Assembly: GCF_037976325.1 (NCBI RefSeq)
Contig: NZ_CP150265.1
Coordinates: 5,017,501-5,081,500 of the forward strand
DNA: 64,000 nt
Source of the DNA: Paenibacillus sp. FSL K6-3182
GTDB lineage: Bacteria > Bacillota > Bacilli > Paenibacillales > Paenibacillaceae
Reading direction: 5' to 3'
Below are positions 1 to 8,564 of the stretch, piece after piece. Numbering within the stretch: position 1 is the first letter of the stretch; each line of letters begins with the position of its first letter. Made by a program: the position numbers and the translations under genes. The notes beneath the pieces were generated by a model that saw only the letters and a program-made list of their open reading frames with translations, did not search any database and had not been told where the DNA came from.

Positions 1-401
1 TCCATTTGATTCGCTATATCAGGACGTACGTCCAGATCAATAAACGTATCATCATTCCGAGTTAGATGTGGCTCAAACATGTTCTCTTGCTTTAACAGCT
101 CGTACACTTTCTGAGATAGCGATAGTGTAAAATGTTTTTCCCTTTTCCCGCTAGCTCCTTCCGCCCCAGGATCTTTGCCGCCATGTCCTGCATCAATGAC
201 AACTTTGTATATCCTATCTGGTTTTCCATCCAAGGATTGCTGCTTCGTTGGAACAATTGGCGGATTGGCTGACAGAGCTTGCGACTTTTCTTCTTTGTTT
301 GCGGCAAAGCCAATTAAAGTTACACTAATTAAAACTAGAGTGAATAAAAGCACTATAAGCCTGACTATACGCGATTTTCGTTTTTTCGTATACGAGTACA
401 T
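1..401 (-). CDS. N-acetylmuramoyl-L-alanine amidase (Amidase_3), 3' end outside window
   Basis: Cell-wall hydrolase that cleaves the amide bond between N-acetylmuramic acid and the stem peptide. The first ~133 residues are visible: a basic N-terminus, one hydrophobic segment (about residues 14-33, signal anchor or signal peptide), a short linker, then VVIDAGHGGKDPGAEG, the hallmark start of the zinc amidase fold; its His and the Glu of REKHFTL are the expected zinc ligands. The start ATG is at 401 with AGGAGGAC six to seven bases upstream (404-411). The gene runs off the left edge, so C-terminal modules cannot be judged. CwlC/CwlD-like enzymes share this layout. Family is secure; the physiological role (sporulation, germination or vegetative growth) is not. 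Confidence 0.88.
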   Translation of the reverse strand, partial: MYSYTKKRKSRIVRLIVLLFTLVLISVTLIGFAANKEEKSQALSANPPIVPTKQQSLDGKPDRIYKVVIDAGHGGKDPGAEGASGKREKHFTLSLSQKVYELLKQENMFEPHLTRNDDTFIDLDVRPDIANQM

Positions 402-527
402 GTTGTCCTCCTAAGTAATAGATGTTTAGCAGCTTCTTTATTTATACATAATCCTCATTTCGAGCACTTCTCCAATTTGTAAACAAGTTGTATCTAAAAA
501 TGTTGAAATCCGTCGTCATATGAAACA

Positions 528-569
528 CAAAAAAACAGCCATCACCGATGGAAGCAGTGATGGCTGTTT
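528..569 (-). terminator. Rho-independent terminator of the TCS/lipoprotein operon
   Basis: A 13-bp perfect stem (533-545 with 557-569) closes an 11-base loop and is followed, on the minus strand, by a U-rich run. It lies 12 bases past the lipoprotein stop codon. Confidence 0.85.
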
Positions 570-580
570 AGAAACATGTT

Positions 581-1684
581 TTATTTGAACTCAATGATGT
601 AATTCATCGGTAACTGTACGGATAATTGGCTTTTAACTTGAGCGTCAAATGACTTCCAGCCGCTCAAATAGAGCTTGTTGCCCGATGGACTCCACTCCAT
701 TTGACCCGGATTTATTCCTTTGAATACCTCCTGTTCATTCAAAAGATTGTTTCCTTGCAATTTGGCAATATAGATATTCAGCGAATCTTTCGAGTAAGCA
801 ATATATTTGCGATCTCTTGTTAAACGGAAATTACCCACTTGCTCACCTAAAATCGTGGTAGCTTTATTGCGGCGATCATATGCAAACAGCAAATTGTTCT
901 CGCTGACAAACAAAATTTGATCATTATTGAGAAAGTCTACCGTCCCATCACGATTCAACAGATGATTATACAAACTGGAAATTCCAGTGCCGTCTATTTT
1001 ACCGAACAAAATCGATTGTCCATCATACATTTGTCTGATGATCAATACCGTTTCTCCATTATCAGAAATTTTCACATATCTCGACCAGCTTTTCTCACTT
1101 TCATACGGAACATCATATTTCTTCATCTTTTTAGTCGTAACGTCGTAAACGGCAAGCTTTTCTACTTTCTGATCATCCCATATGAAAAAAGAGAGATACC
1201 GGCTGTTGTTAGACCAGATCATCGTAGCCGACAAAGAGTCCTGCATATCCTCGACAGTAATCGCCTTGCCATCAATCTGGCTGTAGATCTTCAGGGTTCT
1301 GTTTTTGTTATTATCCCAACCGTATACTGCGATTTTAAGCCCATCTGGGGACACCATGCTTGCTTCTGAATATTGATTGAAATTCATAACCTCTTTCATC
1401 GTCTGATTCTTATAATCAAAGCGCTGCAAGGTTTGAGTAAAATCTATATTTTTGAGCATGCCTAGAATCTGCTCATTGTCTGTCCATCCGAGAATTTGGA
1501 TTTCACTCTCATCTTCCTCAAACATGCGATAGATTTTGCTTACTTCAAAATCACCGTTCGAATGGGCCAATTCTGGTGCCGCTTCTGTATCTGGTATAAC
1601 GACGGTTCTTGAATTAAATTTCGTAGATGCGCAGCCCGACAAAATAACGAAGATAAGCAGAGCAAATATTGATTTTCTAATCAT
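581..1684 (-). CDS. Lipoprotein with TolB/WD40-like beta-propeller repeats
   Basis: Predicted membrane-anchored extracellular lipoprotein of 367 residues. The N-terminus MIRKSIFALLIFVILSGCAS is a lipoprotein signal with lipobox SGC. The rest shows repeated blades of the kind S.DG..IA.Y (for example MVSPDGLKIAVYGWD, WSPSGNKLYLSGW), as in TolB/DPP4-type propellers. The ATG overlaps the stop of the upstream histidine kinase by 4 bp (ATGA), so the two are translationally coupled in one operon with the response regulator. Inference: it could be an accessory sensor or stress lipoprotein for the kinase. It is not a recognised enzyme, and no catalytic motif is seen. The function is unknown. Confidence 0.8.
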   Translation of the reverse strand: MIRKSIFALLIFVILSGCASTKFNSRTVVIPDTEAAPELAHSNGDFEVSKIYRMFEEDESEIQILGWTDNEQILGMLKNIDFTQTLQRFDYKNQTMKEVMNFNQYSEASMVSPDGLKIAVYGWDNNKNRTLKIYSQIDGKAITVEDMQDSLSATMIWSNNSRYLSFFIWDDQKVEKLAVYDVTTKKMKKYDVPYESEKSWSRYVKISDNGETVLIIRQMYDGQSILFGKIDGTGISSLYNHLLNRDGTVDFLNNDQILFVSENNLLFAYDRRNKATTILGEQVGNFRLTRDRKYIAYSKDSLNIYIAKLQGNNLLNEQEVFKGINPGQMEWSPSGNKLYLSGWKSFDAQVKSQLSVQLPMNYIIEFK

Positions 1685-3150
1685 GAGGTCACCTGCTTGT
1701 TATCAAATTGCGGGATGTGAACAATTACGCTTGTTTCTCTATCCTCGCTTTGGATTTGAATGGTTCCTTGATGCTCTTCAACAATGGCTTTGCAAATGCT
1801 AAGCCCCAATCCGCGGCTCCCGACTTCTTTCACAAGACGACCATTTTCTCTATAAAAGGGTTCATAAATGCGGGCTAAATGTTTTGGTGCAATGACATCT
1901 CCCTGATTTATAAAAGTGAATTGTATGACCTCGGAGATCAGACCTGCCTTCACTATAATTTCAGAGGAAGCATCGCTGTATTTAATCGCATTATCAATCA
2001 AGTTGATAAACAGCTGTCTTAATTTAGTTGGACTGCCCTCAATGATGAGATGATCTTCTAATTCGCAAACAATATTTTTGTTATACTTTTGGGCTTTAAA
2101 CGCCATACCTTCACAAACGCTTAGCAAAATAAACCCTGCATCAACCATTTCATAGGATGCTTTAGAATCTGTTTCCTTAGACAACTCCAATAGCTGCAAA
2201 ACCATTTCGTGAAGGCGAGCACTTTCATCCGCTATATGCGCAATACCTTTCTCGAAAAAAACCTCATCATTTTGCCCATTGTCTTTGATCATCTGCGCGT
2301 AGCCCATGATAGAAGTTAGAGGTGTTTTCAGCTCATGGGTAACATTGTCGTAAAATTGCTTGCGATGTTGGTTTAACTCTTTAAGGCGGTCACGGTCCTT
2401 TTCTATTTTGCCAATTTGAAGTCTAATTTTCTCAATCATTTGATTGAAGTTATGAGCAAGCTTGCCCAGCTCGTCCTTTCGGTTTAAAGAGATATGGACA
2501 TTAAGATTGCCGTTTATCACTTCCGTTGAAACTTTGGTCATCTTGACGATGGGCAGTGTAATGTTCCAGAACAATGCATAACAAAGCAGCAAGCCCATAG
2601 CGAAGATAGCGATCGTGACATACAAAATGACATCTAATATTTGCCTGCTGTTCTCATAAAGCATCGATACGTCTTTGGAAAATCGTAAAATACCTATTTT
2701 TTCACCGTCAATTACAACAGGATATGAAAAATAGATCGTAGATATTTTTTCTTGATGGGAGATGGTATAAGCGGTTTCTCCCTTGAGAGCATGCTTGAAA
2801 TCGTCTCCAAGTGGACTCATGAAGGGAGCACTGTCCGATGCAGCAAGCTGCTTGCCCTTTAATGAATAAACAGCCACTTGGCTAGACGTAATGTTTTTCA
2901 AATCAACAACCAACTCTTTAGACATCTGCTCGAAATAAATTTCATCATGACTGTAATGATTGATCATAAACGTCTGTTTTACATAAACATTGCTGTTTTT
3001 CTTCATCGTATTCAAATCCTGCGTAATGATGGTTTCGTTGCTGGATTCAATAATTTGCATGACAAAATGATGCAGCAGCAATAGCGAGGTGAAAAAAATA
3101 ACTAACAATCCGATTAAAAACTTAACCTTGATAGACTGTACCATATTCAT
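1681..3150 (-). CDS. Two-component sensor histidine kinase
   Basis: Membrane sensor kinase of 489 residues. Order: TM1 (about 9-31), extracellular sensor of about 140 residues, TM2 (about 171-195), HAMP (about 196-250), HisKA with phospho-acceptor His272 in NVTHELKTPLTSIMGY, and HATPase_c with N-box LIDNAIKYSD and G-boxes (SRGLGLSICKAIVEEH). The gene overlaps the preceding response regulator by 4 bp and the following lipoprotein gene by 4 bp, a tight three-gene operon. The OmpR-type partner makes it a class I orthodox kinase. The signal is unknown; the extracellular lipoprotein partner suggests envelope sensing (inference). Confidence 0.93.
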   Translation of the reverse strand: MNMVQSIKVKFLIGLLVIFFTSLLLLHHFVMQIIESSNETIITQDLNTMKKNSNVYVKQTFMINHYSHDEIYFEQMSKELVVDLKNITSSQVAVYSLKGKQLAASDSAPFMSPLGDDFKHALKGETAYTISHQEKISTIYFSYPVVIDGEKIGILRFSKDVSMLYENSRQILDVILYVTIAIFAMGLLLCYALFWNITLPIVKMTKVSTEVINGNLNVHISLNRKDELGKLAHNFNQMIEKIRLQIGKIEKDRDRLKELNQHRKQFYDNVTHELKTPLTSIMGYAQMIKDNGQNDEVFFEKGIAHIADESARLHEMVLQLLELSKETDSKASYEMVDAGFILLSVCEGMAFKAQKYNKNIVCELEDHLIIEGSPTKLRQLFINLIDNAIKYSDASSEIIVKAGLISEVIQFTFINQGDVIAPKHLARIYEPFYRENGRLVKEVGSRGLGLSICKAIVEEHQGTIQIQSEDRETSVIVHIPQFDNKQVTS

Positions 3151-3842
3151 TCCACATTCTTCTCGAATTTGTACCCGACACGAAATACCGTAGTGATTAT
3201 GTCATTGGCATCAAGCTTTTTGCGCAAACGCTGAATATGAATATCCACGGTTCGAGTATCACCAAAATAATTATAGCCCCATACTAAATCAAGCAAATTT
3301 GAACGAGTAAATACGCGTCCTCTAGAGCTCGTCAAAGTCATCAATAGGTCAAATTCTTTTGGTGTCAGCTCAATGAGCTCATTGTCTTTTTTGACCATTC
3401 TTTCGGGCACATTAATTTCTATCGTTTTGAACTTGATGATTGCTGGCGCTGCTTCTTCGTTCACAGCCGTTATAGGATTGATTCTGCGCAGTAATGTACG
3501 AATGCGGACGATTACTTCACGCATATCAAATGGTTTCGTAATATAGTCGTCGGCGCCAAGCTCCATTCCGATAACTTTGTCGGAAATATCAGACCTAGCC
3601 GTAATCATGATGATCGGAAGGATGTATTTCCCCATAATTTGCTTGCAAATATCAAGTCCGCTTTGATCGGGAAGCATCCAATCAAGCAGCAGCAGATCTG
3701 GCTTGAACTCTTCGATTTCTCTTAAGCCATCCTTGCCGTTATGCGCAAGCTTGGTTTGAAATCCCTCTTTCTGCAAGCCATATGCAAGCAAATCAGCTAT
3801 CGCTTCTTCATCTTCTATAATTAATATTTTGGTAAGCTCCAT
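3147..3842 (-). CDS. OmpR/PhoB-family response regulator
   Basis: Cytoplasmic transcription factor of 231 residues: receiver domain (about 1-120) with acidic pocket E10-D11, phospho-acceptor Asp54 in LLLLDWMLPD and Lys in ITKPFD, then an OmpR-type winged helix (about 135-230) containing LTPKEFDLLMTL and TRTVDIHIQRLRKKL. The frame is open to 3905, but the ATG at 3842 (MELTKILIIEDEE) is chosen because GGAGATG lies 6-7 bases upstream and the receiver fold begins there. It is the first gene of an operon with its kinase and a lipoprotein. Confidence 0.94.
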   Translation of the reverse strand: MELTKILIIEDEEAIADLLAYGLQKEGFQTKLAHNGKDGLREIEEFKPDLLLLDWMLPDQSGLDICKQIMGKYILPIIMITARSDISDKVIGMELGADDYITKPFDMREVIVRIRTLLRRINPITAVNEEAAPAIIKFKTIEINVPERMVKKDNELIELTPKEFDLLMTLTSSRGRVFTRSNLLDLVWGYNYFGDTRTVDIHIQRLRKKLDANDIITTVFRVGYKFEKNVE

Positions 3843-3904
3843 TCGTTCATCTCCATTCACCCTTGATCGTATCACAGCCTCGTTTTCACAAACAACTAAG
3901 CCCA

Positions 3905-4071
3905 CAAAAGTTTACAGTATTGAAACAAGTCGGATGCATAACAGTTGGATATACTTAGCATGCGCAAAAAAGCAAATATCGACTATTAAAATTTGAAGTT
4001 GCTCGCTGTTTACGAATAAAAAAAACGCAACCCTTATCGGGTTGCGCTAAATACATTTTGATTCGTAAATG
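3905..4071. other. Intergenic promoter region and terminator
   Basis: AT-rich spacer between the response-regulator operon (leftward) and the end of the small unknown gene. It holds the promoter side of the operon and the hairpin at 4018-4046. No gene is visible. Confidence 0.5.
4018..4046 (-). terminator. Rho-independent terminator
   Basis: Stem CGCAACCC/GGGTTGCG (4026-4033 with 4039-4046), 5-base loop, then a run of U on the minus strand (plus-strand A run 4018-4025). It ends the gene at 4072-4701. A near-identical terminator (21893-21920) follows its paralogue. Confidence 0.88.
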
Positions 4072-4701
4072 TTAGCCTATGCCATGTTCTTTTCGGATGT
4101 TGTACATTTCTTGAATCAACAGATCTCCTGGATCCCGGTTCAACTGCAAATGAATCAACAAGAAATGCAAAGAAATCGCACATACGTTATTTCCGCCTGT
4201 GAGCGCCGGAAATCCAGCTTCAAAGACTGGACCGTGGTCTTCCTTCCAAGCCAGACCTGCATGTACCTGCTCCGCAGCAAACTCTTCCGTTACTGCTTTT
4301 ATACATTCCGGTACGAGTATGTTGTCAATTATCGCTTTAGCCTCAGCTTCAGTCGTTGCTGGTTTTGGGAGGGGCTTGCCACCCTTCGTCTCCATAAGTT
4401 CAACGAAAAAGGAAGACATCCATACTGCAGGGTCATTGTCCGATTGGAACCTGTTAAGCAACTCATGCAGAAAAAAACCGCAGGAATATCTACTACCCGA
4501 CTCATCCTTCACATGAAATATAAAAACTGGGCCATAATCATGGAAATTCGAAACCTGTGCCTCAACATCGTTATAATGCATTCTTAAAGCTGCAAGGCCA
4601 TTATCGTAAACAGCTTTTATAAGCTCCGCCCATTCTTCCTTGGACATCTCTGTTTCCTCGCTATTTACTTCCAAGTCAGTTGTCTCATTGTTTAAGTTCA
4701 T
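4072..4701 (-). CDS. Unknown protein, copy A of a duplicated pair
   Basis: I do not recognise this 209-residue protein. It is acidic, has no signal peptide or membrane segment, and is probably cytoplasmic. Visible blocks include WAELIKAV near the start, YGPVFIFHVKDESGSRYSCG, a proline-rich GGKPLPKPAT linker, VPECIKAVTEEFA and a C-terminal LQLNRDPGDLLIQ. It is a close paralogue of the gene at 21941-22570: nearly colinear with very few length differences, about three quarters identical by eye. It is monocistronic, with RBS AGGAGA and its own terminator. The upstream ~100 bp and the terminator are also shared with the paralogue, so the whole transcription unit was duplicated. Confidence 0.82.
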   Translation of the reverse strand: MNLNNETTDLEVNSEETEMSKEEWAELIKAVYDNGLAALRMHYNDVEAQVSNFHDYGPVFIFHVKDESGSRYSCGFFLHELLNRFQSDNDPAVWMSSFFVELMETKGGKPLPKPATTEAEAKAIIDNILVPECIKAVTEEFAAEQVHAGLAWKEDHGPVFEAGFPALTGGNNVCAISLHFLLIHLQLNRDPGDLLIQEMYNIRKEHGIG

Positions 4702-4805
4702 AGTTCCACCTGTCTCCTATCATACTATCATCCTGTAAAGTAGGCTTCATTGCGATCATATCATACGGCAACTCTACTGCAAATCTATTATAGATTACCA
4801 CAAAT
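4702..4805 (-). promoter_or_regulatory. Upstream region shared with the paralogue at 22571
   Basis: About 100 bp upstream of copy A align by eye with 22571-22675: shared blocks include CACCTGTCTCCTATC (RBS on the minus strand), ACTATCATC, TAAAG.AGGCT, GGCAACTCT/GGTAACTCT and TACCACAAATG. Conservation beyond the RBS suggests that promoter and operator were copied along with the gene. No named binding site is recognised. Confidence 0.6.
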
Positions 4806-4856
4806 GGTTTCAGTCATCCAACAACGATACGGCAGCTCTGTCTTCATCCTCTTAAC

Positions 4857-4895
4857 AACAAGGGGAACAAATCCATTGGACTTGTTCCCCTTGTT
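4857..4895. terminator. Perfect 14-bp hairpin, probable terminator of the SleB-type gene
   Basis: AACAAGGGGAACAA (4857-4870) pairs perfectly with 4882-4895 across an 11-base loop, about 40 bases after the stop codon of the leftward gene at 4933. The minus-strand tail is only moderately U-rich. Confidence 0.65.
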
Positions 4896-4932
4896 TTCTG
4901 CACCTTGCAATGGTTCAGCGGCAATCTTACAA

Positions 4933-5928
4933 CTATTTTGCAAAGCTATGATTGTCGATTGTCACAATAACATCTAAGCTGGACCAAAACGATCCTTTGG
5001 AAATATCGGGATTGAAGAAATAAACGGCATTCTCCACATTATTTTTACCGTTAAGCGCATCTTTCGCTGCACGAAGTGAGCTTGCGTTTGGCTTACTTTT
5101 ATCTAAGAGTCCATTATGCGCTGGAGGAAACTGCTTGCCTGAATAAATGACGTCGCGTATCGTATCCGGAAACCGCTCATCCTTCACTCTGTTTAATATG
5201 ACATTCGCTAATCCAAGCTGTCCTTCATAGGATTCATTGCCTGCTTCAACCATCGTAATCTTAGCAAGCAGCATATAATCCGCATCAGTGAACGGTTTTG
5301 CTATTTGATCAACATTTGAAGGAATGATGACCTTGAGCTTTGTTCCCGGCTTGATCTTCGCCTTGCTATCGAGTCCATTCCATTTGAGCAGTTCTGATTT
5401 GGTGCTGCCAAACTCCTTGCTGATCTCATCCAAGCCGTACTCTTCTGTAATTACAGCAGGCTGTACTTTTATAAGTTCAATAACGTTTGACTCTGCATTC
5501 AACACCACGTTAGCATGCAGCATTTCTGACAATTGGCGCAGAGGAGCATACAGCCTATTGTCCTTTAAAAATGGCACCGCGTCCAATTTATAACGGGCTT
5601 CGTTAAAATATACGACTGGTACTCCATTTCCCAGCACAACTTTATCTTTGATTTCTGTATGTATTGTTACTTCTTCGTTTACATTATCCCAGCTCGACTT
5701 CGCACCGAACATATCAGCTATGCGGGCTACCGGAACAAACAATCTTCCTTCTGACATATAAAGCGGATCTGTTATCTTCACTATTTTCCCATTAAATTTA
5801 ATCGTCCAATCATCCGCAGCAGCTGCATTCCCTGCATGGACACTCGACATAGGTCCGATACAAAGCAGAAACAAACCCAATATCATGGTGATTATAAGAC
5901 CTCTAATCCGCTTGGCATCCCTGATCAT
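4933..5928 (-). CDS. Secreted cell-wall hydrolase: copper amine oxidase N-domain, LysM, SleB/CwlJ domain
   Basis: Exported peptidoglycan hydrolase of 331 residues. Signal peptide (about 1-35), copper-amine-oxidase-N-like domain (about 40-150; GRLFVPVARIADMFGAK, RLYAPLRQLSEML), a LysM-like segment (about 165-205; WNGLDSKAKIKPGTKLKV) and a C-terminal Hydrolase_2 domain of the SleB/CwlJ type (ADYMLLAKITMVEAGNESYE, GLANVILNRVKDERFP, with the putative catalytic Glu in VEAGNE). The frame is open to 5973; the ATG at 5928 is preferred because GGGAGG lies just upstream and the signal peptide starts there. This fusion is typical of Paenibacillus. The role may be spore-cortex lysis or general wall turnover. 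Confidence 0.9.
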   Translation of the reverse strand: MIRDAKRIRGLIITMILGLFLLCIGPMSSVHAGNAAAADDWTIKFNGKIVKITDPLYMSEGRLFVPVARIADMFGAKSSWDNVNEEVTIHTEIKDKVVLGNGVPVVYFNEARYKLDAVPFLKDNRLYAPLRQLSEMLHANVVLNAESNVIELIKVQPAVITEEYGLDEISKEFGSTKSELLKWNGLDSKAKIKPGTKLKVIIPSNVDQIAKPFTDADYMLLAKITMVEAGNESYEGQLGLANVILNRVKDERFPDTIRDVIYSGKQFPPAHNGLLDKSKPNASSLRAAKDALNGKNNVENAVYFFNPDISKGSFWSSLDVIVTIDNHSFAK

Positions 5929-6044
5929 GCGTACCTCCCAGTTAATTAAGTTGGTGTAAAATCCAACGTTCATCTTCTGGGCAAAATTATATCACAGTTT
6001 ATTGGGACTTTAGCATTAACATTTTCACAGAATTAACATAAGCC

Positions 6045-8351
6045 TTAGTTTGCCTTCTTCATTAGCCGGTACTGATTAGGTGACACACCATGCTTCTTCT
6101 TGAACACAGTAATGAAGTACGTACTGTTCAAAAAGCCAATTTGCTCGCTAATTTCCTTGATTCGAAGCGGAGTATGAAGCAGCAGCGATTCAGCCTCACT
6201 AAGCCGGAGGCTCGTAACATAGCTGGAAAAGGTCATCCTCATGTTCTCATTGAACAATTTACTAAAGTAAGGAACAGAGATATTGAGCGTAGCGGCGACA
6301 GCGTCTGCTGAGAGATCCCCATTTCGATAGTTCTGCTGAATATAATCACAAGCATTTTTTACCACTTCCTTGCTGTCCCTATATCGATTGCCCTTTAAAT
6401 CTTGAATAATATAATCAACCAGCTCCAAACAAAATTGATGCAGTTTTTCAATATAATTCAAACCTTCGATAACGCCAATCAAGGATTCCTTCTCATACTT
6501 TGTGCAAAGAGGAGCAAAGTTCACCATATTGCGAAACTCGTTGTCGATGCTTGAACCAAGCTGCTTTAAAATAGCATACATCTCCTTAATGGAATAAAGC
6601 TTAATTTCTTTGAATATAGCTTCGATCGTTTCACGAGAGCCACTGCTATCATTGAGCTTCAAATGATTCATTAGTACATGCTCTAGCTTAATGGGATACT
6701 GAACCTGCTTGCTTAATTTAGTTTGTATTTCGTCATAGTAATAGACGCTTTCACCGCTGGCTACAAACTGGTAATGAAGAGCCTCTTTTGCTGACTCATA
6801 CGATTTTGGCAACCCTTGAATCGTGCCTGCCCGAACGCCGACACCGATTTTCAATTGAAAGCTCATTAATTTTTCGACCTGATATAGAAATTCACCCATT
6901 TTAGCCTCGATGCCATTTTCTTCGTAATCATTTATGATGAAGACTAACGTATGGCTTCCCGTCACGATTTTTTCCAAGTCTGCAATATCCGCAAACACGT
7001 GCAGAGCAAGCTCATACATCGCATCGACGACAAAGCTCATTCTGTTTTCCAATTGCTCCTGCTCCAAAGCGATGATTGCCTGTTGCTCTTTAATAACCAA
7101 TACGAGCACACGCAGATCGTTTGGTTTCAGTTGAATGTTAAGCTTGCTGAAGTTCAGTGCAATATCGCCCTCATCCATCCGTCCCTCATGATTAAGCATA
7201 TCTCTAAGAAAAGCAGCTTTTAATCGATTACGATCCTTTACAGCCGAATCTTCAAGCGTCGTTACTTTTTGGATAAGCCCTTTGAATACATCGCTCATAT
7301 ATTCAACATCATCGTAGCTCTCTTCTTCAGAATAAGAAGGATGATTGAATTTAATCATTTTAACTATTTTGCCGAAGGGCGTATAAATTTTATTAAGGAG
7401 CAGCACCGTGGCTGCAATACTTACAATCAGAATAATCATGGAAATCATAATAATATTTTTGAGTACAGCAAGATTGTCCTTGGCCAAATATTCATAGCTG
7501 GTCGTATTAATGAGATACCATTCCAATTTGTCATTGTAAACGTAGGTGACAAGCGATTTCACGCCATCCACACTGCCTATAAAATTAGCGGATTTTGCAT
7601 CTGCATGAATAACCTTATTAATGTAGGCTTGGTCGCTGGTATCGTGAAGAAATAGCTCTGGCTTTGAGCCATTAATAATATTCAATCCGTTTTTATCCAC
7701 GATAATGAAGTTGGAGTACACAGAGTTGCCCATTTTATTAAACAGTTCCAAAATCGCGTTCAGCTCCAAATTGATAAAAATCGCATAGCCGTTTTTTGAC
7801 CCTGAATATGTAAAAATCAAGGAAAGCAAGTTGTTGTCATAGGCTTTGGATTCATAAATATAGCTCTGCTTATGAGGCAAAAATATCATTTTCTTCATTT
7901 GCTTCCGAACCTCAATGAGAGAAGGCGCATTTTTATCTATCGTTTGAATGGTTACATTCTTGCGAATCGTATGTATAAACCGGTCCTTCTCACCATTATA
8001 AAGATAAATCGAATTGATAGATTTGTTCGTAATTACGATATCGTTAATTCTGTTTTGAACCTTGAGGGAGTCCAATGGGCTTAGCTTATTCGAATAGAGA
8101 CCTTTTATTACTTCGCTATCATTTAGAAGCTGTTCACCTATTTGAAATACCCTCTCATATAATGCCTCAATGTTATAGTCGGTTTGAGAGAGCAATCTCT
8201 TGTACATGACAGAGGTATGCTTATCAATAATTCTAGTATTGTTATCGTAATTCAGAATGGAAATCGTAATAATCGCTATTACAAAAATAACAACATTCGC
8301 AACGATTATTCGACTTAAGAAACTTCCGCGCGTCTTTAAAGGCTTCAACAT
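6045..8351 (-). CDS. Membrane-bound AraC-family regulator with extracellular sensor
   Basis: Transcription factor of 768 residues that joins a transmembrane sensor to DNA binding. TM1 about 15-35, a Cache-like extracellular domain of about 250 residues, TM2 about 295-320, a long cytoplasmic linker, and a C-terminal AraC HTH (about 665-768; AATLNISVPYFSKLFNENM, IGFLNSTYFITVFKKKHGVS). The frame is open upstream, but the ATG at 8351 is chosen because AGGGATGG is well spaced and TM1 follows. A consensus cre box lies 24 bp upstream. It is the last gene of the leftward locus with permeases, binding protein and GH2 enzyme, and probably activates it on sensing a sugar outside the cell (inference; similar to RhgR-type regulators). 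Confidence 0.9.
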   Translation of the reverse strand: MLKPLKTRGSFLSRIIVANVVIFVIAIITISILNYDNNTRIIDKHTSVMYKRLLSQTDYNIEALYERVFQIGEQLLNDSEVIKGLYSNKLSPLDSLKVQNRINDIVITNKSINSIYLYNGEKDRFIHTIRKNVTIQTIDKNAPSLIEVRKQMKKMIFLPHKQSYIYESKAYDNNLLSLIFTYSGSKNGYAIFINLELNAILELFNKMGNSVYSNFIIVDKNGLNIINGSKPELFLHDTSDQAYINKVIHADAKSANFIGSVDGVKSLVTYVYNDKLEWYLINTTSYEYLAKDNLAVLKNIIMISMIILIVSIAATVLLLNKIYTPFGKIVKMIKFNHPSYSEEESYDDVEYMSDVFKGLIQKVTTLEDSAVKDRNRLKAAFLRDMLNHEGRMDEGDIALNFSKLNIQLKPNDLRVLVLVIKEQQAIIALEQEQLENRMSFVVDAMYELALHVFADIADLEKIVTGSHTLVFIINDYEENGIEAKMGEFLYQVEKLMSFQLKIGVGVRAGTIQGLPKSYESAKEALHYQFVASGESVYYYDEIQTKLSKQVQYPIKLEHVLMNHLKLNDSSGSRETIEAIFKEIKLYSIKEMYAILKQLGSSIDNEFRNMVNFAPLCTKYEKESLIGVIEGLNYIEKLHQFCLELVDYIIQDLKGNRYRDSKEVVKNACDYIQQNYRNGDLSADAVAATLNISVPYFSKLFNENMRMTFSSYVTSLRLSEAESLLLHTPLRIKEISEQIGFLNSTYFITVFKKKHGVSPNQYRLMKKAN

Positions 8352-8374
8352 CGAACCATCCCTGTCTTTTATTT

Positions 8375-8390
8375 TTGTAAACGTTTTCAA
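8375..8390. promoter_or_regulatory. cre box (CcpA site), full match to consensus
   Basis: TTGTAAACGTTTTCAA fits WTGNAANCGNWWNCAW at every position and lies 24 bp before the AraC sensor gene. It implies catabolite control of the regulator itself, by CcpA as known in Bacillus. Confidence 0.8.
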
Positions 8391-8496
8391 ACCCTCTAAC
8401 AATGAGCCGCATCGCAACAAGAATATACTCTTTATCTTGAAATAACGTCAAGTTCTACTTTGACTTTCTACTTATTTAATAACGAATTCAAATCCA

Positions 8497-8540
8497 AAAG
8501 CGCTTGGATACCTCTTTGTAAAAAGAAGGCCAAGCGCTTT
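8497..8540 (-). terminator. Rho-independent terminator after the GH2 gene
   Basis: Perfect stem AAAGCGCTTGG/CCAAGCGCTTT (8497-8507 with 8530-8540), 25 bases beyond the stop of the giant gene, with TTTTGG on the minus strand. Confidence 0.8.
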
Positions 8541-8564
8541 CGATTTGTTGCTTCTGAGTCTGCT

